Source of the DNA: Microbulbifer rhizosphaerae | Lineage (GTDB): Bacteria; Pseudomonadota; Gammaproteobacteria; Pseudomonadales; Cellvibrionaceae | DNA length: 64,000 bases | NCBI RefSeq assembly: GCF_014191725.1 | Contig: NZ_JACHWZ010000013.1 | Coordinates: 1-64,000, forward strand | Direction: 5' to 3' | Shown: piece by piece, positions 1 through 7,794 of the stretch | Numbering within the stretch: position 1 is the first letter of the stretch | Layout: each line of letters begins with the position of its first letter | Notes under the pieces: generated by a model | What the model was told of the DNA's origin: nothing | Seen by the model: only the letters and a program-made list of their open reading frames with translations | The model's database searches: none | Made by a program: the position numbers and the translations under genes

Positions 1-299
1 CAGAGGCGGCGAGTCTGGCTGATATTGTTCCGCGCCAGTTGAGCTTCAAGCATAGCCTGCAACTCTGGCAGGCTTACCGTCAATGCCCATTCGATGCCAG
101 TGATAGAGAATCTCTTCTGGAGCTGTTTCACATGATAGAAGAAAAGGTCGTCGGAAACCGGCCAGGAAGAATCGAGCCAAGAGCAGTGAAACGACGACCG
201 AAGCCTTACCCACTATTGACGAAATCACGCGATAAGGCACGGGAACTCGTTAGGAGACATGGACACCCCAAAAAGCAGAGAATGGCGACGGCTGCGTAA
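1..299 (+). CDS. IS4-family transposase, C-terminal part (5' end outside window)
   Basis: The reading frame is open from the first bases of the window to a stop at 299, so this is the 3' part of a gene that begins upstream; the TTG at 39 is not the real start. The C-terminal region carries NRPGRIEPRAVKRRPKPYPL followed by a basic tail ending in HGHPKK, which I recognise as the typical end of IS4-family DDE transposases. The DDE catalytic core is not in the window, so I cannot say whether the element is intact. A second transposase-like remnant follows directly, so this is an insertion hot spot next to the helicase island. Confidence 0.7.
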   Translation, partial: EAASLADIVPRQLSFKHSLQLWQAYRQCPFDASDRESLLELFHMIEEKVVGNRPGRIEPRAVKRRPKPYPLLTKSRDKARELVRRHGHPKKQRMATAA

Positions 300-354
300 A
301 AATGTTCCGCAAATTCAAACACTTGCGCTTAAGTCAGCGCCATTCAGGCCTGAC

Positions 355-543
355 CCCATGACCAGAGACAAGCGTCCCGCCTTGTGGCCTTTCTCCTCCA
401 TTTCCACACTTCGCCGCCGAGCCATTCAACGCGCTGGGCGCCTGATTCGTCCCCAAGGGCGGCTCACGCTTTCCATGAGTGCCAATAAAGCCGTCAAACG
501 AGAGATGTTGCAAACTCTTGAGGCCTTGAATGCGGCCGCTTAG
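355..543 (+). pseudogene. Remnant of a second transposase (IS1380-like C-terminus)
   Basis: A short frame ending at the TAG at 541-543 encodes about 60 residues with the pattern STLRRRAIQRAGRLIRPQGR followed by LTLSMSANKAV. This resembles the C-terminal beta/alpha tail of IS1380-type transposases (an RAGRLxRxxGRLTL pattern). No upstream part of such a gene is present, so I treat it as a fragment. It overlaps the 3' end of the preceding transposase frame in another frame. The family assignment is from memory of the motif and is moderate at best. Confidence 0.4.
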
Positions 544-598
544 CGCTTCCTGTTCCCGGTTTTTATGCAACGCTGGGGTAAACTGTCATCTTCAAAAC

Positions 599-3500
599 CT
601 ATTCTTCAGTCAGTCTTATATTATCAACCCAAGACTGAAACTGCTCCAACGTTTTTTTATGTCGACGTTTAAGCTTGAAAACATTACAAATATAATCAAC
701 TGGGTCGTTGGTTGACTCCTCTACAGCCAGTCGAGCCAAACCCTTAGCTTCTGGATAGGGAATCACGCTCCAATCACGCTCATCGCCCCAAGGATCCAAG
801 CCTCTCCAATCCATCTCATCTACGATATCTTCTGGACGTGACCAGACCACCGGCTTATGAACACCATCGCGTTTTATCCCGGCCCAAGGCTCTATTAGTG
901 AAGTAAGATACTGGAGCTGCTTTTTACTTGTCCTCGACAAGCCATGTAAATTAGCAATTTCCAATGCCAACTCATGGAGGGTAATCCCGTTCTTTTCTTC
1001 AAGGATTCCCTTAGCAATTGCAATAAGTGTTGGTTTATAGTCATCATCAAAATAGCAAGAATGATCATATTCGGAAGAAAGTCTATTTTGAGGATCTTTC
1101 TCGACTTCAACACCAGCAGAGGCACTTTCAGTAAGAGCGACATCTATAATACTATCCGATTTAAAAATTCCAGAGGGATCATCATTGACATCCACACTCC
1201 TTTTTTTCAATTCAGATCTATTTCTATCTTCTTCAAGGATTTCATTCAGGCGGCCATGCATCTTGGATAACGCTTCTTCAGGATCCTGGAAATAATCTGT
1301 TGACCACAGGCGAACCAATCGCCACCCTAAGTTTTCTAAGATTCCATGACGAACGCGATCCCGATCCCTAGCGGACGGAGACCCGTGATAGGTAGCGCCA
1401 TCACATTCGACACCAGCCAAATATACGCCGGGATGATCGGGGTGAATTATCCCAAGGTCGACCCTGAATTTACTAACACCAATTTGGGTCTGAACATTCC
1501 AACCTTTATCGCGTAGAGCCCAAGCAACTGCCTGCTCAAAATCACTATCGAACTGATCTACTCCATACGCTGCGGTAGATTGTTCGGACAATGCAATAGG
1601 CCCTTTCTCTGCAAACTCCAAATAGTGTTTAAGATGTTCTACTGCTAGAGCTGACGTCCGACTTAGATCGATCATTGATGAATCAAAGCTCGAAAATAAC
1701 AATACCTCGCTCGTTGCCCTTGTTATTGCAACATTGAGTCTTCGTTCGCCCCCTGACTTATTTAAAGGACCAAAGTTCATACTCATGGTTCGACCGCCCG
1801 ACTCTGTCGGTCCATAACTCAAACTAAGGATAATGATATCTCTCTCATCGCCCTGTACAGACTCAAGATTTTTTACAAACACTTCATCGTATGTGTCCGT
1901 AGATTGAAAATATGGTTCGATCTCAGGGTGCTGTCGACGTGCATCATCAAGTAAATCTTCAATAGTTCTCTTCTGCTCAGTGTTTAGAGTGACCACGCCA
2001 ATACTTTGATGCTGTCGCTCTGGATCTGTAAGACGCTTAACGATTTCTTTAACAACAGCAGCTGCCTCTATCGGGTTATTCCTCCCCTTACCCTTAGAGT
2101 AAACCCCATCAACTCTGTGCAGCGTTACAGCTGACTCCTTAGTATCTGAAGAAGGGTATGTTACCAGTGAATTTTCATAATATTTGCTATTGGAGAAAGC
2201 GATTAGGGTTTCATGCCGACTCCGATAGTGACCTTTCAATCTAAGATGAGGCAAGCGTGCTGCTAACGCCTGATCAAGAATAGACTCCAGATCCTCTTCA
2301 TCCGGATCGTCAACGTCCACAGCACCACTAAAGAAACTGGTTGGAGGCATCTGTTTAGGGTCTCCTACCACAATTACATTTTTACCTCTTGCGATAGCCC
2401 CCACTGAGTCCCAAGTTGTCATCTGGGAGGCCTCATCAAAAATAACCAAATCAAATCCATTAAAATCAGAAGGTAAAAATTGGGCAACAGAAAGAGGTGA
2501 CATCATCATGCAGGGGCACAAATCCATCAGGCGGGACCCCATTTCATTAAATAGCGATCGTACTGGTTTGTGGCGAGTTTTCTTCTGAAGCTCCCTAGCC
2601 AAAACGCCAAACTCTTTGGGACTATCCTTCGCGAAGGGGTCGGGAACCTTTTGCGCCGCAATAGCAGCCACATATTGGCTAGTAGTATGGGCCACATTAG
2701 CGTCTAACTCTCTAAACTCACGAATCAATTGCTCATGGCTTGACGCTTTAAACAGTCGAAGGTCATCACTTTTATCTATCAGCTGTGGCGCTATCCATCG
2801 ACAGAAAGCTGTTAATGCTTGATCTTCGGCGTCGTCAGGCAAGATAGTTCGGGCCTCCAACCCTTGTGTCAACTTGCCGAGCTGATAAGCATCAATCGAT
2901 TCTTTTGCTGCAAGCCATTCACTCCAAGCTTTGAATTTTGACGCGCTGGCTATTAACTCATCAATTGCAAGATCAATAGTTTCAAGGGAAGAGCTTTCAT
3001 CAAATTCCAGCTGTAGACTTTTGGCTTCATCAGCCACAGCAATATAAGTGTCCCAATGCTGTTTAAACTTATTTTTCTGGGCAACAACCATGGAGCTATC
3101 GAGAAAATCACGACCATCAATAAGCTTGGACTTAACTGCGGTAAGTACTATAGAAAGATCATCTGTCAAACCTATAACTTCTGCCAGCGCCTTATGGGCA
3201 GCCTTTCCCCTTATCATTGCCGCACTTAAGCTTTCAGCGGTTGTATCCCAACCTTGCCATATTTTGTCTTCTTCAAACGGGGCCGCCAATGACACTATTG
3301 ACTCTTGTAAATGAGCGGCCTTTTCTATTTCAGATAGCACACCCATGTCTTTGAATTTTTCATAACCAAGCTTTTTAGCAGAAGAATTAATTTTTAATTT
3401 CGCAAAGAAGCGTTTAAACCAGCTTTCTTTTACTCCATCATAAATATCCACCCATTCAGCAATAGGGCTATTGGCAAGTATTTCTGGTGAAACATTATGC

Positions 3501-6424
3501 CCAACATTGTTAAGCGCTTGATCAAACTCTCGCTTTATTACGCTCAATTTATCAAGACTTTCTAATAAATCTCTAGCCCCTTTCGCAACAAGGTAGCTTA
3601 ATGGATTAGATTGAGCAGATGCAATCAATTCCGCCAAAGCATTTACACGCGTAATATTAGCTATAGTATTCTCTTTCATATCAACATTGAAATTGGATGC
3701 TAGTATTGCGGCGCAAGGATAGAGATCATTAAGTACCGATTTATAACGAGTTAGACAGTCAATGACTTGGCTCTGCCAAGCATTAGACCAACGTCTAGCC
3801 TTAAGAATTCGGAACTGAGTAGGATTAAGGTGAGATATATCGTTATACGCTAGCGCTGCCAACTTAACAGCCATAAGCATCTCATTCAGCTTTTCAGCGG
3901 AGTTAACAGGAGCCGACTCCAAACCCAGTGGCCACGTTAAGGATAAGGAATGCGTGTCCTTATAGAGAACATCGCGAGCTATAGCATCACGTGCAGACAA
4001 ATCAAAAATAGATTTCTCATGTAAAGCTTGCACAAAATTGTTAAGGCGGTCTCGCTTATCTTTTAACGCTCGAACAGAATCAACCCAATCAGTACTCTGT
4101 GCCTCATCGCGCCTAACGGTCGCCACTCTAAGCTGCTCAAGAACAGCTTTTTTATTCGCCTTATTACTGTGCAGCTCTAAACATAAATGATCGAGACCAA
4201 CTTTTTCCATGCGTCGGTAAACAACATGGAGCGCAGCCATTTTCTCAGCGACAAATAACACTTTTCTACCGAGAGCCATGTTATGGCATATGATGTTTGC
4301 TATTGTTTCTGACTTTCCTGTGCCTGGCGGCCCCTCTAATACAAAATCTTGCGGCCTACCCGACGCCTCTACAGCCACTAGCTGTGAACTGTCACAGTTC
4401 AGGGGCGTAAAAACCTTTTCTGGATCGATCTTTTCGTCTACTTCATCACGCAATACAAAACTGACATCCTGAACATACGCATTCTGAGGATGATCAACTA
4501 AATGCTTAACGAAAAGATTTTCCTTCAAATCGTCAATTCGATCTTTAAGGTCCTTCCACATTAAATATTTAGCAAAGGAAAAAGATGCTAGAACTAGTTC
4601 TTCCACTACCTCAAAGCCTGGTTGCTCTGCTATGGCAGACCGGACGATGCTCCATATAAGATTCACATCAATGCCAGACTCATCTTCAGGTAACGACTCA
4701 CGAAACTGATTGAGGTCTATATTGTGTTCCGTGTATAGGAACTCGATCAAGGTCATATTAAAAAGGGGACTCTCATCTGGCAGTTTACGCACTTTAACCG
4801 GGGCCCTGGCGCTGCTTCTGGTAAGCTCGGCGGGTATTAGTATTAAGGGCGCACGGTAGGAACGATCATCTCCTGGATTTTCCTTCCAGCGCAACATCCC
4901 TAAAGCCAGATATAATGTGTTCGACCCGCCTTCCTCCAGGTCATTTTTGGCCTTTCGTAAAAGATTTATAGCATTCTGCTCGAGCTTTTTACTGGACATA
5001 TTCGCCAGAAGAACCTGTTTGTTAAGCTGCTCTAGCGCGTACTCTTTATGTAGATCTGATCCAGCTTGTAATCTGAAAGTTTCCTCGCTGCGCTCGCTAT
5101 CATTTAATGGGCTTTCTTCTGCGGATAAAAATCTAAATGAAGCACCATCTGCCAAGCTATCTTCCATAGAACCGATATCAGGGCAATACAACTTAATTGC
5201 TATCGCTCTGTCTTTAAGCGCCAGTAGTGAATTTCTTTTGGTCAAATCTAATAGCTTGCGCTGCCAAGCGTCGATACGAGTATCTGGCGTATCAGGTACA
5301 ACCTGTTCCTCAGCCCGAACAGGCGGTAATGGAGGGACAACCGGCAGGCTTAATTCGTTAGTAGCATCCGGACCCTTTTCTTCTGGCTTCTCCTCAATAG
5401 TTGATATGGGCCTAATCTTACGGGCTCTAGCTTGCTTAATATCTATCACATAGACAAAGTCGTCTTCCTTATCTTCACTAATCAAGTCTCTCGCGTGTGC
5501 TTTTGCCTGCTCAAATGTCACTGGAGTGTCGTTTGTAACTAAAGTACTTTCGAATAGCACAAGATCACGTGCATCAACCCGTTTTCTTAGATCCATGGGG
5601 TCATCATTGGCTAGTACGGGAAAACGCTCATCAATTAACCAAACCCCAACAAAAGCGTGCTCCTTCCCCAAAGCAATAACGGGATTAAGCCCCATTAATT
5701 CAATACAACTAGCAAATAGGAGAGATGTATCGAGACAAGCGCCAATCTTCGATGCACTTATATCAGCAGCTAATCGAATTCGTTGACCTTTTCGAGCAAA
5801 ATATTGAGGAGGATTAACATAAGCAATGCGTTGAGCGAATATGACATTCCAGAGTGCTGCGGCCATCAAAAACGGTTTTTCACGGGTATTGGACTGATAC
5901 CCATCAACACTTCGCCCGTGACCGCCTTTCTCAAGCATTTCTGCTACTTGACGGACTAAAGATTCCACATAAACGCCATTAGGCTTGACGAATGCTGCCA
6001 AAAGATCCGGCTGCCGACTTTCCCCGCCCCAAAAGTTGGCAGGAAGTACTGCTATTGAGATATCTTTTTTTGTTAGTGTGGCATCGGGCTCATCAAGCGA
6101 GAATACAGCTATAGTTATCGATACCTTAATTTCTTCAGTCAGATTGAAGAGGAGATCATGAGAAACATTCAGGGGGCGCTGCTGTAATAAAATGCCCTGA
6201 CCAGGGCGGATTTCATCAACTGGCCATTCTTCAGGAGAAAATATTTCAGGGTCGGAAGATAATTTAACAACCAAATGCCTAAAAGGGTACAGTTCTTCCA
6301 ATAAAGCTTCATCAAAAATTGGGTAACTTAAGCTTAGATTCCGAAACAGGGGATAAGAATTTTGCTGAGAAGCCAATGAAAATGTAGAAAGATGATCGGC
6401 TTTGATTTTTAATTGTGATTTCAT
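599..6424 (-). CDS. Giant SF1 helicase-nuclease with transglutaminase-like, DUF4011, MTES-type nuclease and DUF3320 domains
   Basis: A single protein of about 1940 residues. Order of parts: an N-terminal region with a transglutaminase/cysteine-protease-like pattern (GACLDTSLL near residue 228, KEHAFVGVW near 256); a DUF4011 stretch near 380-400; an SF1 helicase with Walker A GPPGTGKSET near 697, Walker B VIFDEASQM near 1325, GDPKQMPPTS, GHYRSRHETL, VQGDERDII and RRLNVAITRA; a Vsr/MTES-like PD-(D/E)XK nuclease (FRVDLGI then GVECDG, about 1650-1690); and a C-terminal DUF3320 region. Proteins of this build are often found in defence islands; the role here is inference. The gene is much richer in A+T than its neighbours, which suggests transfer. 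I prefer the ATG at 6424, preceded by AGGA; ATG at 6472 is possible, and the open frame reaches 6571 into the leader repeat. Confidence 0.85.
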   Translation of the reverse strand: MKSQLKIKADHLSTFSLASQQNSYPLFRNLSLSYPIFDEALLEELYPFRHLVVKLSSDPEIFSPEEWPVDEIRPGQGILLQQRPLNVSHDLLFNLTEEIKVSITIAVFSLDEPDATLTKKDISIAVLPANFWGGESRQPDLLAAFVKPNGVYVESLVRQVAEMLEKGGHGRSVDGYQSNTREKPFLMAAALWNVIFAQRIAYVNPPQYFARKGQRIRLAADISASKIGACLDTSLLFASCIELMGLNPVIALGKEHAFVGVWLIDERFPVLANDDPMDLRKRVDARDLVLFESTLVTNDTPVTFEQAKAHARDLISEDKEDDFVYVIDIKQARARKIRPISTIEEKPEEKGPDATNELSLPVVPPLPPVRAEEQVVPDTPDTRIDAWQRKLLDLTKRNSLLALKDRAIAIKLYCPDIGSMEDSLADGASFRFLSAEESPLNDSERSEETFRLQAGSDLHKEYALEQLNKQVLLANMSSKKLEQNAINLLRKAKNDLEEGGSNTLYLALGMLRWKENPGDDRSYRAPLILIPAELTRSSARAPVKVRKLPDESPLFNMTLIEFLYTEHNIDLNQFRESLPEDESGIDVNLIWSIVRSAIAEQPGFEVVEELVLASFSFAKYLMWKDLKDRIDDLKENLFVKHLVDHPQNAYVQDVSFVLRDEVDEKIDPEKVFTPLNCDSSQLVAVEASGRPQDFVLEGPPGTGKSETIANIICHNMALGRKVLFVAEKMAALHVVYRRMEKVGLDHLCLELHSNKANKKAVLEQLRVATVRRDEAQSTDWVDSVRALKDKRDRLNNFVQALHEKSIFDLSARDAIARDVLYKDTHSLSLTWPLGLESAPVNSAEKLNEMLMAVKLAALAYNDISHLNPTQFRILKARRWSNAWQSQVIDCLTRYKSVLNDLYPCAAILASNFNVDMKENTIANITRVNALAELIASAQSNPLSYLVAKGARDLLESLDKLSVIKREFDQALNNVGHNVSPEILANSPIAEWVDIYDGVKESWFKRFFAKLKINSSAKKLGYEKFKDMGVLSEIEKAAHLQESIVSLAAPFEEDKIWQGWDTTAESLSAAMIRGKAAHKALAEVIGLTDDLSIVLTAVKSKLIDGRDFLDSSMVVAQKNKFKQHWDTYIAVADEAKSLQLEFDESSSLETIDLAIDELIASASKFKAWSEWLAAKESIDAYQLGKLTQGLEARTILPDDAEDQALTAFCRWIAPQLIDKSDDLRLFKASSHEQLIREFRELDANVAHTTSQYVAAIAAQKVPDPFAKDSPKEFGVLARELQKKTRHKPVRSLFNEMGSRLMDLCPCMMMSPLSVAQFLPSDFNGFDLVIFDEASQMTTWDSVGAIARGKNVIVVGDPKQMPPTSFFSGAVDVDDPDEEDLESILDQALAARLPHLRLKGHYRSRHETLIAFSNSKYYENSLVTYPSSDTKESAVTLHRVDGVYSKGKGRNNPIEAAAVVKEIVKRLTDPERQHQSIGVVTLNTEQKRTIEDLLDDARRQHPEIEPYFQSTDTYDEVFVKNLESVQGDERDIIILSLSYGPTESGGRTMSMNFGPLNKSGGERRLNVAITRATSEVLLFSSFDSSMIDLSRTSALAVEHLKHYLEFAEKGPIALSEQSTAAYGVDQFDSDFEQAVAWALRDKGWNVQTQIGVSKFRVDLGIIHPDHPGVYLAGVECDGATYHGSPSARDRDRVRHGILENLGWRLVRLWSTDYFQDPEEALSKMHGRLNEILEEDRNRSELKKRSVDVNDDPSGIFKSDSIIDVALTESASAGVEVEKDPQNRLSSEYDHSCYFDDDYKPTLIAIAKGILEEKNGITLHELALEIANLHGLSRTSKKQLQYLTSLIEPWAGIKRDGVHKPVVWSRPEDIVDEMDWRGLDPWGDERDWSVIPYPEAKGLARLAVEESTNDPVDYICNVFKLKRRHKKTLEQFQSWVDNIRLTEE

Positions 6425-6482
6425 TTTCCTAAAATTCCTATGCTCAGAATCTATCAATACTTTACTGTCCATATTACTTATA

Positions 6483-6595
6483 ACATTTATATAGTGGCCC
6501 TCAAGGCCACTTCGTCCCAGGCCGATATCTCCTGGTGAAATTTCACACAGAATGCCGGCAACCCCCGTCACGTCAAGGTTGTAGGGGGATTCATG
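6483..6595 (-). repeat. 113-bp leader repeat, copy A (upstream of the helicase)
   Basis: About 90% identical to the equally long copy B at 7455-7567. Read on the minus strand it begins CATGAATCCCC, contains two inverted repeats (6517-6535 with CCAGG/CCTGG arms; 6493-6511 with AGTGGCC/GGCCACT arms) and ends just before the start region of the helicase. The repeat begins exactly where the adjacent attC-like site is cut off. It could be a transcribed leader or a mobile fragment. Confidence 0.8.
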
Positions 6596-6642
6596 CGGCG
6601 GCAGCGCGAAGCGACGCCGTCCGCTGGAACGCCTGGTTGGGC
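6596..6642 (-). other. Truncated attC-like site (R''-L'' half)
   Basis: On the minus strand, GCCCAAC (R''-like, 6636-6642) lies a few bases after the stop of the small gene and is followed by an arm containing GGCGTTCCAGCGGACG and a GCGAAGCG loop. The expected second arm and GTTRRRY box are missing; instead the sequence runs straight into leader repeat copy A at 6595. Interpreted as an integron attC half-site broken by the repeat. Confidence 0.5.
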
Positions 6643-6652
6643 ATCACTGTTT

Positions 6653-6943
6653 TCAGCTACACACGTTTTGCCAATGACCATTGACTTGCTTGTACTCGCA
6701 TTTGGTCGTACCGAGAGGCGGGAGTTCCAGCGACGGGAGAGGTTTGAGGTCTGTGGATGGCAACGGCTTTAGTGGATCAACTTCGATAGAGGGAAGGTCC
6801 AGTGTGCTGTCACAAATCTGCCGTACTTGGCAGTTCCTGCCGTAGTCATCGCAGACCTGTGCCTTGCGACACTCTGCCCCTGCCGTAGTGATTACACAAA
6901 AAGAAGCTACAACTATGGCCAAGAACCTGTTTGTAATGCTCAT
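6653..6943 (-). CDS. Small secreted cysteine-rich protein, unknown function
   Basis: 96 residues with an N-terminal signal peptide (hydrophobic stretch about 8-22, cleavage after AGA). The mature part holds six cysteines (ECRKAQVC, NCQVRQIC, KCEY and a final VCS), a proline-rich middle with repeated PLPS units, and a C-terminal YKQVNGHWQNVC. I recognise no named family. The pairing of cysteines and a WQNVC end suggests a disulfide-bonded periplasmic or secreted protein. It starts 19 bases after an attC-like core site and ends 10 bases before another, so it looks like the cargo of an integron cassette. SD-like AGGAG lies before the ATG. Confidence 0.7.
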   Translation of the reverse strand: MSITNRFLAIVVASFCVITTAGAECRKAQVCDDYGRNCQVRQICDSTLDLPSIEVDPLKPLPSTDLKPLPSLELPPLGTTKCEYKQVNGHWQNVCS

Positions 6944-6962
6944 GATGTACTCCTAATGTGAT

Positions 6963-7022
6963 GCCCAACGCCGCAGTTCACGGGCGTGGCGAAGCCGCGT
7001 CCCGTGGAACTGCTGGTTGTGC
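6963..7022 (-). other. attC-like integron recombination site
   Basis: Sixty bases between two small genes. On the minus strand it starts GCACAAC (7016-7022, one mismatch to RYYYAAC) and ends GTTGGGC (6963-6969, perfect GTTRRRY). Between them are imperfect inverted arms, CAGTTCCACGGG and CCCGTGAACTG, around a GC-rich loop with GGCTTCGCC. This matches attC architecture in length, polarity and position immediately after a stop codon. No integrase gene is in the window. Confidence 0.65.
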
Positions 7023-7436
7023 CTACTTGCCAAGCAGAGCACAGTTCTTTTCGCGGTACATGTTCTGCTTTTTCATCTTCCATAGCTCCTCATCAGAGGA
7101 GAAATTCTCGTACACATCGTCCGCTCGATTCGCGTAGATCTGCCCCAGGATGAAATCCGGAGATGGGCCACTGGTCATGTTCCAAAGAATAGCCACCTTT
7201 GGCTTAAAGTCCTTCGCATACGTTTCTTGATGGGTCTGCACGTAGGCGATGAAGCCTCGCCCAACCTTTAGGCCAAGCATGAATAGGCGCTCTGCTTCCG
7301 CATCGTTAGGCGCGACCACGGCGCATTCGAATGCACTTAGGGTCAAATAGGAGTTCCGTATCTGTGTCTCCACCGCGGTGTCCGCCAAAGCGACGGCCCC
7401 GCTCATCCAAAGGAGAAGCGCGCTAAGTACCCTCAT
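7023..7436 (-). CDS. Small secreted protein, unknown function
   Basis: 137 residues with a clear signal peptide (MRVLSALLLWMSGAVALADT). The mature part is mixed alpha-helical with two cysteines (FECAVVAP and the C-terminal NCALLGK), plus a FMLGLKVGRGFIAYVQ helix. I do not recognise a family. It has a good ribosome site (CAGGAG, 6 bases before ATG) placed 18 bases after leader repeat copy B, and its stop codon is followed at once by an attC-like site, so it has the layout of an integron cassette gene. Confidence 0.7.
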   Translation of the reverse strand: MRVLSALLLWMSGAVALADTAVETQIRNSYLTLSAFECAVVAPNDAEAERLFMLGLKVGRGFIAYVQTHQETYAKDFKPKVAILWNMTSGPSPDFILGQIYANRADDVYENFSSDEELWKMKKQNMYREKNCALLGK

Positions 7437-7454
7437 CGTCGACTCCTGTGTACA

Positions 7455-7567
7455 ACATTTATATAGCAGCCCCCAAGACCACTCCGCCCCAGGCCGATAT
7501 CTCCTGGTTAAATTTCACACAGAATGCCCGCACCCCCCCGTCACGTCAAGGTTGTAGGGGATTCATG
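7455..7567 (-). repeat. 113-bp leader repeat, copy B (upstream of the 137-residue secreted protein)
   Basis: Matches copy A over its whole length with about ten to twelve differences. The second inverted repeat has changed from AGTGGCC/GGCCACT to AGTGGTC/GGCTGCT. All seven pairs can still form if G-U pairs are allowed, which hints at selection on an RNA hairpin. Same orientation relative to the downstream gene as copy A. The remaining spacer to the GH3 gene (7568-7794) shows nothing I can name. Confidence 0.75.
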
Positions 7568-7794
7568 TGTGACCGCTTTTGGCAAAGTAATCACCGCGCC
7601 TCCTATCCCATTTCCAGGGGAGAGCTGTAACCATTTGTTTCCATTGCGATTTCCGGCCTCTCTGGATTCTGCGCAGAGATATCGGCCTCGATGATCGTTT
7701 TTCAGGTAGGAAATATCCGGCAGGAAATAGAGAATCGGCACTGACTGCGGTGAAAGTAAGGAACGGCAGCCCCGGCAAAGGGCTACCGTAGCTG

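Noticed and set aside
6483-7567. Leader repeats as ends of an insertion sequence or composite transposon
   Set aside because: They are direct repeats rather than inverted ends, there is no transposase between them, and each stands at a gene start; left as a leader or recombination repeat.
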